A DNA stretch of 53,665 nt, from positions 1-53,665 of the forward strand of contig CAKUDB010000018.1 of NCBI GenBank assembly GCA_934644775.1. The letters are read 5' to 3'. The notes beneath the pieces were generated by a model. That model was given only the letters and a program-made list of their open reading frames with translations. It did no database searches and was not told the origin of the DNA. Position 1 is the first letter of the stretch. Each line of letters starts with the position of its first letter. Origin of the DNA: an uncultured bacterium. Its GTDB lineage: Bacteria > Vulcanimicrobiota > Xenobia > Xenobiales > Xenobiaceae. Of this stretch, positions 24,350 to 32,310 are shown in pieces. The position numbers and the translations under genes are program-made.

Positions 24350-26866
24350 ATGATTGGTACTACCATTGCAGATCGTTACGAAATAATTTCTCAGCTTGGC
24401 GTAGGGGGAATGGCCAAAGTTTATAAGGCCAAAGACTTAAACTTGGGGCGTGACGTGGCCCTTAAGGTGTTGCTTGAGTCTGTATCCAGCGATCCGGAAT
24501 TTAGAGAACGCTTTCGTCGTGAGGCTAGAGCCAGTGCCGCTCTAACTCATCCCAATATCGTTCAAGTATACGATTTTTTTGAGGCTGGCTCCGACGTCTT
24601 TATCGTTATGGAGCTGGTCGAAGGGCGTGATTTACGCGATTACTTACAAGAACGCGACCGTTTAGAAATTGATGAAGCTGTACGTATAACTCTCGACGTC
24701 TTGTCGGCGTTGGAATTTGCCCATTCTCGAGGCGTCGTCCATCGCGATATTTCGGCTCGCAACGTAATGCTAAGTCGCGACGGTACCGTCAAAGTGGCCG
24801 ATTTCGGAATTGCTCGTATTGTCGGTGAGCGTACTCTCACTCAAGACGGCGAGCTTATCGGCTCAGTCCAATATATATCCCCAGAACAAGCTAGCGGCGG
24901 TCATGCTACTCCGGCGGCGGACATCTATTCTACCGGCGTCCTCCTTTACGAAATGCTTACTGGAGAACTACCTTTTAGCTCCGACAATGTAGTCAAACTG
25001 GCCTTAATGCACGTGCAAGCGCCAGTGCCCAAACCGTCGGCCACTTGCCCAGAAATATCCGAAGCTTTAGATAATATTGTCCTTAAGGCCATGGCTAAAA
25101 ATCCGGCTCAGCGTTATCGCAGCGCCGCCGGGATGAGTGCCGCCTTATTAGCTTTGCGTAATACCGCCGCTGCCCAGCTACCTGTAGCCCCAACAGTTGG
25201 CCCCCAAACTCCGCTGGGGCCGCCTCCTTCGGTAGGGGCCGGTGCTCCCGCGCCCAGCGGGCCTAACTATATCCAGCCCAATGGGGGAGCTGCTGGGCCA
25301 CCGCCACCAGTAACCGATATGGCGGCCCAACGGACTATGTTACGTACCCGTTTGCCCCAAAATTTAATTAAGATGCAGGAAGCTTCCCAAGCTGGCCCTG
25401 TCCGTCCCTTAGACGACTCTTCGCCTGTAGATACTGTCGATATAAGCCACTACGACGACGAAGATTATCAAGACCAAGAGCCAGGCGAGTACGATCAGTA
25501 TTATTCTGAAGATGGTGAGCCTTTTGGAGAGGGATTAGGGGAAGAATACGCTCAAACTGAAGATGGAGCCCAGTTTAATTATGCCAATAAAGGCTTAGGT
25601 ATGATTATCGCCATAAGCTTAACCATCCTGATCGCCTTTGTGGCTGGGGTGACTTGGGTAAACTTAAATTCTGCTCCCAATGTCAACGTACCCTCGGTAG
25701 TAGGTCAAAAATTAGCCCAAGCTCGGGAAACCCTTAAAGAATCTGGTTTGCGTTTGGAAGTGCGCTCCCAAAAATATACCGCTGGCGCTAAGCCCGGTGT
25801 GGTGTTGCACCAAGAACCGGGCGGAGGGGTGCAATTGGTTAAAGATGGTGTGGTTTGGGTAGATATAAGTATCGGCCGCGAGTTGGTAAGCGTGCCTGAT
25901 TTAAGTGGCTTGAGCGAAGCTAGAGCTTGTGGAGAATTGGATAAAGACGGTTTAGTCTATACTATTGTACCTAAAGAGAGTAGTGCCCCTATCGGTACTG
26001 TTTTTGCTCAAGAACCCGAAGCTGGACGAGAGATTGCTGTTGGCAACGAAGTCACCGTCTTTATCAGCTTAGGTAAAGGCGAAGATGTTGTGCCCGACTT
26101 AAGTGGCATGAGCTTAAAGAGCGCGGCCGATTTATTGGCTAGCTTGGGCGGCAGTGTTAAGGTAAGCCAGCAAAAGAGCGATCTCAAAGCGGCTGACGGT
26201 ATTATCCTTTCTCAAGAGCCTGCTTCTGGCAAAGCTATGCGGCGCGGCTTGGTGGTATATGTGGTAGTCAATCACCGAGGGGAGACTAAGAAGGCGGCCC
26301 CTTCACTGATCGGTAAGAGTGTAGCCGAAGCTAAAGCTGAAGCGGCCGGTTTGGGATTGGACTTAGTGGTAGAAGGCGACACTTCTGAGAATGCTCGCGT
26401 TTTAACCCAAAAGACTAAGCCGGGGGCCCTCTTAACCGATAATCGCTTGGTAGTGTCGGCTTCGGCTCAGGCGACTGTGCCCGATGTCTGCACTCAGAGT
26501 TATGAGCAAGCGCTCAATAGCTTGCAAAATGCAGGCTTCAAATTAGGTAAAGTCTCGGCAGCTGCCGGTCAAACCGATAATGTTGTTATTGAGCAATATC
26601 CCGGTGCCGGCCAAGTGATGCCCTTGGGTAGCTCTGTCGATTTAACTGTTACTAAGGTAGTTGCTGCCAACCAAGATAAGGCCGCCGATGGAGGAGACGA
26701 GACTGTCAATATCAATGCTGTTCCTTTGCGCGAGCCGGAACCTAGCCCGGTAGCTCCGAGCCAGGCCGCTCCAGGACACGCAGATTCTGAGTCTACTTCT
26801 GCAGATAATAACCACAATGGCTCCGGCAACGACATCAATATCGAACTTCCCGGAGATTTACCCTAA
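24350..26866 (+). CDS. PASTA-domain eukaryotic-type protein kinase
   Basis: About 838 residues from ATG 24350. An N-terminal kinase domain (1-265) has the glycine loop GVGGMAKVY, the VALK lysine (about 39), a catalytic loop VHRDISARN, DFGIA and an APE-like SPEQASGG. A Pro-rich then acidic linker follows; one membrane segment (GLGMIIAISLTILIAFVAG) is near residue 425. Five extracellular PASTA units follow (PNVNVPSVVG, VSVPDLSGLS, DVVPDLSGMS, APSLIGKSV, ATVPDVCTQS), which bind peptidoglycan fragments in PrkC/StkP relatives. Expected role: sensing cell-wall state and phosphorylating Ser/Thr targets. Odd: the loop reads HRDISARN rather than HRDxKPxN, like tyrosine kinases. No phosphatase gene is adjacent. 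Confidence 0.92.
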   Translation: MIGTTIADRYEIISQLGVGGMAKVYKAKDLNLGRDVALKVLLESVSSDPEFRERFRREARASAALTHPNIVQVYDFFEAGSDVFIVMELVEGRDLRDYLQERDRLEIDEAVRITLDVLSALEFAHSRGVVHRDISARNVMLSRDGTVKVADFGIARIVGERTLTQDGELIGSVQYISPEQASGGHATPAADIYSTGVLLYEMLTGELPFSSDNVVKLALMHVQAPVPKPSATCPEISEALDNIVLKAMAKNPAQRYRSAAGMSAALLALRNTAAAQLPVAPTVGPQTPLGPPPSVGAGAPAPSGPNYIQPNGGAAGPPPPVTDMAAQRTMLRTRLPQNLIKMQEASQAGPVRPLDDSSPVDTVDISHYDDEDYQDQEPGEYDQYYSEDGEPFGEGLGEEYAQTEDGAQFNYANKGLGMIIAISLTILIAFVAGVTWVNLNSAPNVNVPSVVGQKLAQARETLKESGLRLEVRSQKYTAGAKPGVVLHQEPGGGVQLVKDGVVWVDISIGRELVSVPDLSGLSEARACGELDKDGLVYTIVPKESSAPIGTVFAQEPEAGREIAVGNEVTVFISLGKGEDVVPDLSGMSLKSAADLLASLGGSVKVSQQKSDLKAADGIILSQEPASGKAMRRGLVVYVVVNHRGETKKAAPSLIGKSVAEAKAEAAGLGLDLVVEGDTSENARVLTQKTKPGALLTDNRLVVSASAQATVPDVCTQSYEQALNSLQNAGFKLGKVSAAAGQTDNVVIEQYPGAGQVMPLGSSVDLTVTKVVAANQDKAADGGDETVNINAVPLREPEPSPVAPSQAAPGHADSESTSADNNHNGSGNDINIELPGDLP

Positions 26867-26914
26867 AAACAACCTTTTATGAGGTAGAGAGATGCTATAT
26901 GAGAGAGGATCCGA

Positions 26915-28360
26915 TTGGAAACTATGGGCGACGAGGTAAATAATCAACCGGGCCAAGCTGCGAAGCTTAGCAAGAAAAACCTGGAGCTTAAACCTAGCAA
27001 CGCCCTCAATGGCAAGAGCCTAAGTGATAATCAAGCTGCTCCTTCCGATACTAATAAACCAGACAAGAAGGTCGATTCAGCCGAGCTTAAATTAAGATTG
27101 CCCATTAAGTCGGCGGAAGAGTCCAGCGTCGAGGCTCAACCTAAAGTAGCAAAGGCTGAAGCTAAGTCGCTTGAAGCTCAGCCCAAAGTGACAGAGGCTC
27201 AGCCCCAAGCGGCTGCCGAAGTCCCTGTACAGCCGGTTGCTAGTGGCCATGAGCCAGGAAAAGAGGCTAGACACTTAGCTCCTCCTTTGCCTGCAGATGA
27301 GCAAGAAAAGAGGCAGGATAGCTCGCCTAGAGCTGGAGCTAATCTGAATAAGACTAAAGAAGAGTCGGACAAGATCAACCCTTGGGTCTCTTTTATCTGT
27401 TGGAAAAAGTTGCTTTGTGGATTATTTAAGACGGCCCTATTTTTGGTAGTTGTGGTCTCTGCCATTATCTTTGGAACGGTTTTGGGAGTTACCGTTTATC
27501 GCACTTACTTTGCCATTCCAGACGAAATTGAAGTGCCAGCTATCGAGGGCAAAGATTTCGCCGTAGCCAACGAAATGCTTAAAAAAGTTGGCTTGCGTTT
27601 GCGTATAGAAGAAGGACGCCATAATACCAAGTTTCCCGATCGCATTATTATCTCCCAAGAGCCGCCTCGAGGGCGAGTCGTTCGCCAGAATAGAGAGATT
27701 TTGGCAGTAGTCAGCTTAGGGCCAGAGCAATATAAAGTGCCCGATCTTAAGGGATTGAGCTTGCGCGAAGTTAAAAAATCACTCAATAATAACAAGCTGT
27801 ACTTAGGTAAGGTGACGTATACTCCCAAAAATGCCAACCGTCCTGACGAAGTGTTAGAACAAAAGCCTTTAGCTGGCACTTTAGCTCTTAAAGGTACCAA
27901 AGTTAATGTTGTGCTCAATCAGGGATTGGGCATGGCTAAAGTGAGCGTTCCCGACTGTTGCGGCCGTGCTTTGGGCCGGGTTGGGCCGGTACTGAAGAAA
28001 GCCGGTTTAAATTTAGGCAAAGTCGTTTGGTCAGTTTCTGAACGTCCAGTTGGCGAAGTTTTGTCTCAAAATCCACCCAGCGGGGCTGCCGTCATGAGCG
28101 ACAGTGAAGTGGCTTTAGAAGTTTCGGCCGGTTCTTCCTCGAGCCGTATTTTAGTCCACCACAAGTTGGAAATTTTCTTACCTGGCGGCAATGAGCCTAG
28201 CGAAGTGCGCGTAGTTTTGCTCAGTCCTGAAGGTGAAGAAGAAGTCTATCGTGCCTCCCATGTGGTCAACGATGTTGTCACCCTTTGGGTTACTGGCCCT
28301 CGGGGCAGCGACGCCGAAGTTTACTTAAATGACAAATTATTTATGAGGGATAAGCTCTAA
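26915..28360 (+). CDS. PASTA-domain membrane protein without kinase
   Basis: A 481-residue protein. The first about 160 residues are charged and Ala/Glu/Lys-rich and carry imperfect repeats (EAQPKVAKAEAKSLEAQPKV). A membrane segment at about 170-195 (LFLVVVVSAIIFGTVLGV) leads to three PASTA units (EIEVPAIEGKDFA, YKVPDLKGLSLREV, VSVPDCCGRALGRV) and a C-terminal strand-rich domain. It has no catalytic motifs and probably works with the upstream kinase as a co-receptor, 48 bases away on the same strand. TTG 26915 has GAGGAT six bases before it; ATG 26924 is an alternative. Role is inferred from arrangement. Confidence 0.8.
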   Translation: METMGDEVNNQPGQAAKLSKKNLELKPSNALNGKSLSDNQAAPSDTNKPDKKVDSAELKLRLPIKSAEESSVEAQPKVAKAEAKSLEAQPKVTEAQPQAAAEVPVQPVASGHEPGKEARHLAPPLPADEQEKRQDSSPRAGANLNKTKEESDKINPWVSFICWKKLLCGLFKTALFLVVVVSAIIFGTVLGVTVYRTYFAIPDEIEVPAIEGKDFAVANEMLKKVGLRLRIEEGRHNTKFPDRIIISQEPPRGRVVRQNREILAVVSLGPEQYKVPDLKGLSLREVKKSLNNNKLYLGKVTYTPKNANRPDEVLEQKPLAGTLALKGTKVNVVLNQGLGMAKVSVPDCCGRALGRVGPVLKKAGLNLGKVVWSVSERPVGEVLSQNPPSGAAVMSDSEVALEVSAGSSSSRILVHHKLEIFLPGGNEPSEVRVVLLSPEGEEEVYRASHVVNDVVTLWVTGPRGSDAEVYLNDKLFMRDKL

Positions 28361-28367
28361 GTTAATT

Positions 28368-29009
28368 ATGAATAAGATCCTTGTTTCTGCTTCCGTATTG
28401 TCAGCCGATTTTCTCCACTTGGCCAATGATATTGAGCGCGTTTGTCAAGCTGGTGCCGATCAATTACATGTCGATATTATGGACGGCCATTATGTACCCA
28501 ATTTAAGCTTTGGCGGCCCCCTTTTAAAAGCGCTCGCCAAAACGAGCCCAGTGCCTTTAGACGTCCATTTTATGGTGACAAATCCTTTAGATTATGTAGA
28601 TCTATGTCGGCAATGTAAAGTAAAGACTATGACTATCCATCCTGAGATAGTAGTCCATCTGGATAAAGCTTTAGCTACAATACGTGAAGCCGGTATGGAA
28701 GCTGGAGTAGCCTTAAATCCAGCTACACCTCCAGAAGTATTAGAATATGTTATCGATAAGATCGATTTCGCTCTAGTTATGAGTGTAAATCCCGGCTTCT
28801 CCGGCCAAAAATTTATCGGCTCAGCCGTAAAGAAAATAGCCAAGCTTAGAGCTATGTTAGGTGATAAGGTCTCTATTGGGGTAGATGGGGGAGTAACTAG
28901 CCAGACGGCTCCGCCATGTTTAGCTGCTGGTGCCAATATTTTAATTGCGGCTACGGCTATTTTCGCTCAGCCAGACTATGCTCAGGCTATAAAAGCTTTG
29001 CGTGGATGA
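28368..29009 (+). CDS. rpe: Ribulose-phosphate 3-epimerase
   Basis: A 213-residue TIM-barrel enzyme interconverting ribulose-5-phosphate and xylulose-5-phosphate in the pentose phosphate pathway. Diagnostic blocks: SVLSADF, DQLHVDIMDGHYVPNLSFG (metal and catalytic Asp), LDVHFMV, ALVMSVNPGFSGQKF and GVDGGV. Length is standard. It starts seven bases after the PASTA membrane gene, so it is in that operon; pairing of rpe with a PASTA kinase is common in Firmicutes-like prkC loci. Confidence 0.96.
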   Translation: MNKILVSASVLSADFLHLANDIERVCQAGADQLHVDIMDGHYVPNLSFGGPLLKALAKTSPVPLDVHFMVTNPLDYVDLCRQCKVKTMTIHPEIVVHLDKALATIREAGMEAGVALNPATPPEVLEYVIDKIDFALVMSVNPGFSGQKFIGSAVKKIAKLRAMLGDKVSIGVDGGVTSQTAPPCLAAGANILIAATAIFAQPDYAQAIKALRG

Positions 29010-29055
29010 AAGGTAGCCGAATATAAAAGGGAGTGAGGCCAAAAATAGCGAGCCT

Positions 29056-30387
29056 ATGAAAAGGATGAAAGTCAGACTTGTCTATATACGCTTAGTCGCT
29101 TTATTCGTTCTGTCGGTATTTTTAGCCGGATGTTCGCTTTGGGGCTATTTTGACGCCAACCTCTCGGTCTCTGTTACCAACGATAAAAATCACCTTTTAG
29201 CTGTAGAAGGCAGAACTAGTATGCCAGACGAGACTCCAGTCAGCGTAGTTCTGCGCGAAGATAAAGAAGTTTTGGCTAAAGGGGGGACTGTCGTTAAAAA
29301 TGGTGCCTTTGCCGTCACTCTAGATTTAACTACTGCGCCGGGCAATTGCGCTTTAAATTTGGACATTACTTTAGATCCTTCCCAAGGGCCCGAATCGGTA
29401 CAAAAAGTTACCGGCAAGCGTGGGGAATATCTCTACGGAGAACAAGTAAAAGAAGTAGGCAACTTGTACTTGCTTACTGAGCGTTTGCGTTTGGTTTTGC
29501 CCATGGATAGGCGTGCTGTGGCTATACGCAGAGCTATGGCTGGCGATTACAATTTGGCTATAGATAGCCTTGAGGATATGTTGGTAGTCGAGCCCAACGA
29601 TCAAGACTTAAAAGCTTGGCTGGCTTATTCTTTACTTAGTCGCGATCCTCACGAAGATAAATTGGGCTCCCAAGCTTATCAACTTTTAGGAGCGGTAAAA
29701 GCCAACCAATTAGGGGAGCCCGTCCGTACTTATTGTCAAAAGTGGCTCGACCGTTTGCAACAATTGAAAGCCGAGCAGGCTAAAGAAAACGAGCGAAAGG
29801 CGGCTATTGCCAAAACTTTGGCTAAACGCGCAGCTCTTAAAAATAAGCTGGAAGCGGGTAAGTTCTTAGGTGGAGTCTTTTTGGGAGCTACGGCCAAAGA
29901 AGTATACGAGCTGGCTATTCCCGATGTCTATCCCACTTGGTCGGGTGAGGTTGTTATTTACCATATGCCGGATCGCAACGTCGAGGTACATTTCGATGGC
30001 AAAACTTCTGAAGTTATCGAAGTTCACAGCGAAGATCCTAAATTTGCTGCCAAAAATAACGTAGGCGTAGGCAGTCCTTTGAGTGAGGTGGCTGGGGCTT
30101 ATCCCGATGGTCGTCTAACTATGGGGATAGCTGAAGCCCAGTCTGATGGCACTTCGGTAGCTTTTGGCGAATATGCTTGCCCTGAAGGCTTAGTCTTTTA
30201 TATAAAACGTTTAATAGCTGCTGATGGCTTAATCCTTAGTGAAACGGTTAAAGGATTATCTGTCATCCCTCCTTTTCAGTGGGATAGTGACGAGGCTGAA
30301 TTGGATGAAGATGTAGAGATGAATGCCCATAGGGCTGGTCAAGCTTTAGTTGACGATAGTCGTTATCCTAAATCGAATAAAAAATAA
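29056..30387 (+). CDS. Lipoprotein with TPR-like region
   Basis: A 443-residue lipoprotein: signal segment LVALFVLSVFLAGC with the lipobox LAGC (Cys about 26). A beta-rich domain (about 30-140) is followed by a TPR-like helix pair (AGDYNLAIDSLEDMLVVEPND), a Lys/Ala/Glu coiled coil (about 225-265) and a beta domain with repeats of the type GKFLGGVFLGATAKEVYEL and VGVGSPLSEVAGAYP, which recall small periplasmic binding folds. It follows rpe by 46 bases on the same strand, in the envelope-sensing cluster. Function unknown. Confidence 0.7.
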   Translation: MKRMKVRLVYIRLVALFVLSVFLAGCSLWGYFDANLSVSVTNDKNHLLAVEGRTSMPDETPVSVVLREDKEVLAKGGTVVKNGAFAVTLDLTTAPGNCALNLDITLDPSQGPESVQKVTGKRGEYLYGEQVKEVGNLYLLTERLRLVLPMDRRAVAIRRAMAGDYNLAIDSLEDMLVVEPNDQDLKAWLAYSLLSRDPHEDKLGSQAYQLLGAVKANQLGEPVRTYCQKWLDRLQQLKAEQAKENERKAAIAKTLAKRAALKNKLEAGKFLGGVFLGATAKEVYELAIPDVYPTWSGEVVIYHMPDRNVEVHFDGKTSEVIEVHSEDPKFAAKNNVGVGSPLSEVAGAYPDGRLTMGIAEAQSDGTSVAFGEYACPEGLVFYIKRLIAADGLILSETVKGLSVIPPFQWDSDEAELDEDVEMNAHRAGQALVDDSRYPKSNKK

Positions 30388-30401
30388 GGACTGGGTAAGC
30401 G

Positions 30402-30453
30402 TTGGCAAGGGGCTAGAAAAAAAAGATAGCTTTTTTGGATAGACCCCCTTGCC
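30402..30453 (+). terminator. Terminator-like hairpin before tRNA cluster
   Basis: GGCAAGGGG pairs with CCCCTTGCC. The right arm also holds the -35 of the tRNA promoter. The T-run after it is weak, so termination is uncertain. Confidence 0.45.
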
Positions 30454-30477
30454 AAATACCATTTGGCCTGCTATACT
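30449..30477 (+). promoter_or_regulatory. Promoter of the tRNA cluster
   Basis: TTGCCA (30449-30454), 17-bp spacer, TATACT (30472-30477), with the predicted start near 30484. Confidence 0.7.
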
Positions 30478-30537
30478 CTCACTCGTCGAGAGCAGAGGCT
30501 AACGACAAAGCGGGAATAAGAAATTTCTCGGTGGTCT

Positions 30538-30612
30538 GCGAGAGTGGCTCAGCGGTAGAGCATCGGCTTCCCAAGCCGACGGTCGCGAGTTCGAATCTCG
30601 TCTCTCGCTCCA
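30538..30612 (+). tRNA. tRNA-Gly (anticodon CCC)
   Basis: Full cloverleaf: acceptor GCGAGAG/CTCTCGC, anticodon stem TCGGC/GCCGA with loop TTCCCAA, T-arm with TTCGAAT. CCA is encoded at 30610-30612. Confidence 0.95.
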
Positions 30613-30628
30613 GGTACAAAAGCTAGAT

Positions 30629-30702
30629 GGCGTTGTGGCCGAGTGGCTAGGCGGAGGTCTGCAAAACCTCTTACAGCAGTTCAATTCTGCTCGACGCCTC
30701 CA
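30629..30702 (+). tRNA. tRNA-Cys (anticodon GCA)
   Basis: Acceptor GGCGTTG/CGACGCC, anticodon stem GAGGT/ACCTC with loop CTGCAAA, T-loop TTCAATT. CCA is encoded at 30700-30702. Confidence 0.95.
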
Positions 30703-30711
30703 AAGGAACAT

Positions 30712-30788
<77 letters not shown>

Positions 30789-30801
30789 CTCCTTAGAAAA
30801 A

Positions 30802-30833
30802 ATCTCACTTCGCAGGGAAGTGGGATTTTTTTT
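30802..30833 (+). terminator. Terminator of the tRNA cluster
   Basis: ATCTCACTTC pairs with GAAGTGGGAT, followed by T8. Confidence 0.85.
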
Positions 30834-30915
30834 GTATTTACATTTATTTGCCTGGCAGGAACCACCCAGCTCAGAGGAAATTTAGGCTGGCTTAGTTTTG
30901 GCCTCGAGGTTTGGC

Positions 30916-32310
30916 ATGGCTTCTAAATTGGATATATTTTACCAAATTTTCTCTTGGAAATACTCTATAGAAGAGCTGCGAGAAAAGTTTAGTAGTGGTG
31001 GCAAGGTAGCTCTAGTTGGCTCTAAAGATAATGTGGCCACCATGTTAGAATTGATAGGCGAGCCGGTAATCAACTTAAGTAATCTCGCTTCCCATTCTCA
31101 GATTCGCCTTTTGCCTCTGCCTGATCGTCGCCATTCGCCCCTGGCAAGCTACCAAAATCTAAATGTAGCCATTATTCACTTGGGCCAGTCTGTACCGAGT
31201 CTGGAATATTTGCGTTTTTGTTGCGATACTTTTTCGGCCCAAACTAAATTATTGTTTCTAGCCGATAGCACTTGCTTAGAGGGAACTACTCTAGCTCCAA
31301 TTATGGGTCGCCCCTTTAGTAGTGGTGCCTCTAGGCCGAATTTCGTTAGCGAGGCTGAAGCTAAACGTCTGGCGGCCCAAGCGTTGGCCCAGACTAAGAA
31401 AGAGCCTCTAGAGCAATTTTCCCCAGAGAGTCAAAGTATTAGGCCAGCTTGGTTAGCGTCTGGGCACTCTGTTTCTAATGAGCCACAAGTTGAAGAACTA
31501 TATGAAGAGCAAGATGAAGAACGACAGCTCGCGGGATCATCTCTAGCTGAAGTTAAGAATAATGATTGGGAGTCTAAGTTGTTGGCCACCTGGCCGAAGC
31601 TAGACAAAGAGCCTCGTTTGGGCCCCGCTTGGAAGAGTAGCCATCCTTTAGCCGCTTATATAGTTTCGCCTATAAATACCAATATCGTGGAATTGGTGCC
31701 CCGCTTCGACTCTACTTTGCCCTCGATTATTGTCTTAAGAAAAGGCGATGGGGGAGCTAGTTTTTACGAGTGTATAGTGAGGAAACTGGGGGCGCTGGCT
31801 TATACTTTAGCTCGCGACTACAGTTTGCTGCGCGAAAATGTCGTTTCTTATTTGATTACTAAGGCTGCTCAAGATTCGGCAGCCGCTGCACTGGCTTCTG
31901 GTTTTACTACTTCGTTGCCCTTTGTAGGAGCCTTCTTGGGCCTAGTGGCCGTATCTGGAGAAACTATTTACATTACGGCCAAACAGCTCCATTTAGCTTT
32001 AATTATTGGAGCCATTTACGCTCGTCCTATCGATTTTGGGGCTCGTATTGGTGAATTGTTACCGGTAGTGGGCGGAGCTTGGGGCTGGCGTATATTAGCT
32101 AGAGAGGCTGTCGGTCTTATGCCAGCTTTAGGCCCTTTGGCCAAAGCGGCTGTAGCCTGGAGTGGTACTTATACAGTAGGTAAGCTTAGTTGCCGTTTTT
32201 ATCAGCAAGGCGAGCAGCATTTAAGTGACGAATACAGAGAGTATATCGATACTGAGGCCAAATATTTGGCCCGTCAGGCAGCTTTAGATTGTTTGAAGAA
32301 CAAGCCATGA
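30916..32310 (+). CDS. DUF697-domain membrane protein
   Basis: About 464 residues from ATG 30916, with GAGG six bases upstream; a TTG at 30898 is less likely. The N-terminal about 130 residues are a Rossmann-like alpha/beta region (VALVGSKDNVATMLELIG). A charged linker with EEQDEERQ follows. The C-terminal 170 residues are a DUF697 domain with hydrophobic hairpins (LASGFTTSLPFVGAFLGLVAV and PVVGGAWGWRIL). DUF697 is found in membrane-linked GTPases, but no GTPase motifs are visible here. It overlaps the next gene by 4 bases and forms an operon with the DUF5693, CsaB and membrane-protein genes. Confidence 0.75.
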   Translation: MASKLDIFYQIFSWKYSIEELREKFSSGGKVALVGSKDNVATMLELIGEPVINLSNLASHSQIRLLPLPDRRHSPLASYQNLNVAIIHLGQSVPSLEYLRFCCDTFSAQTKLLFLADSTCLEGTTLAPIMGRPFSSGASRPNFVSEAEAKRLAAQALAQTKKEPLEQFSPESQSIRPAWLASGHSVSNEPQVEELYEEQDEERQLAGSSLAEVKNNDWESKLLATWPKLDKEPRLGPAWKSSHPLAAYIVSPINTNIVELVPRFDSTLPSIIVLRKGDGGASFYECIVRKLGALAYTLARDYSLLRENVVSYLITKAAQDSAAAALASGFTTSLPFVGAFLGLVAVSGETIYITAKQLHLALIIGAIYARPIDFGARIGELLPVVGGAWGWRILAREAVGLMPALGPLAKAAVAWSGTYTVGKLSCRFYQQGEQHLSDEYREYIDTEAKYLARQAALDCLKNKP

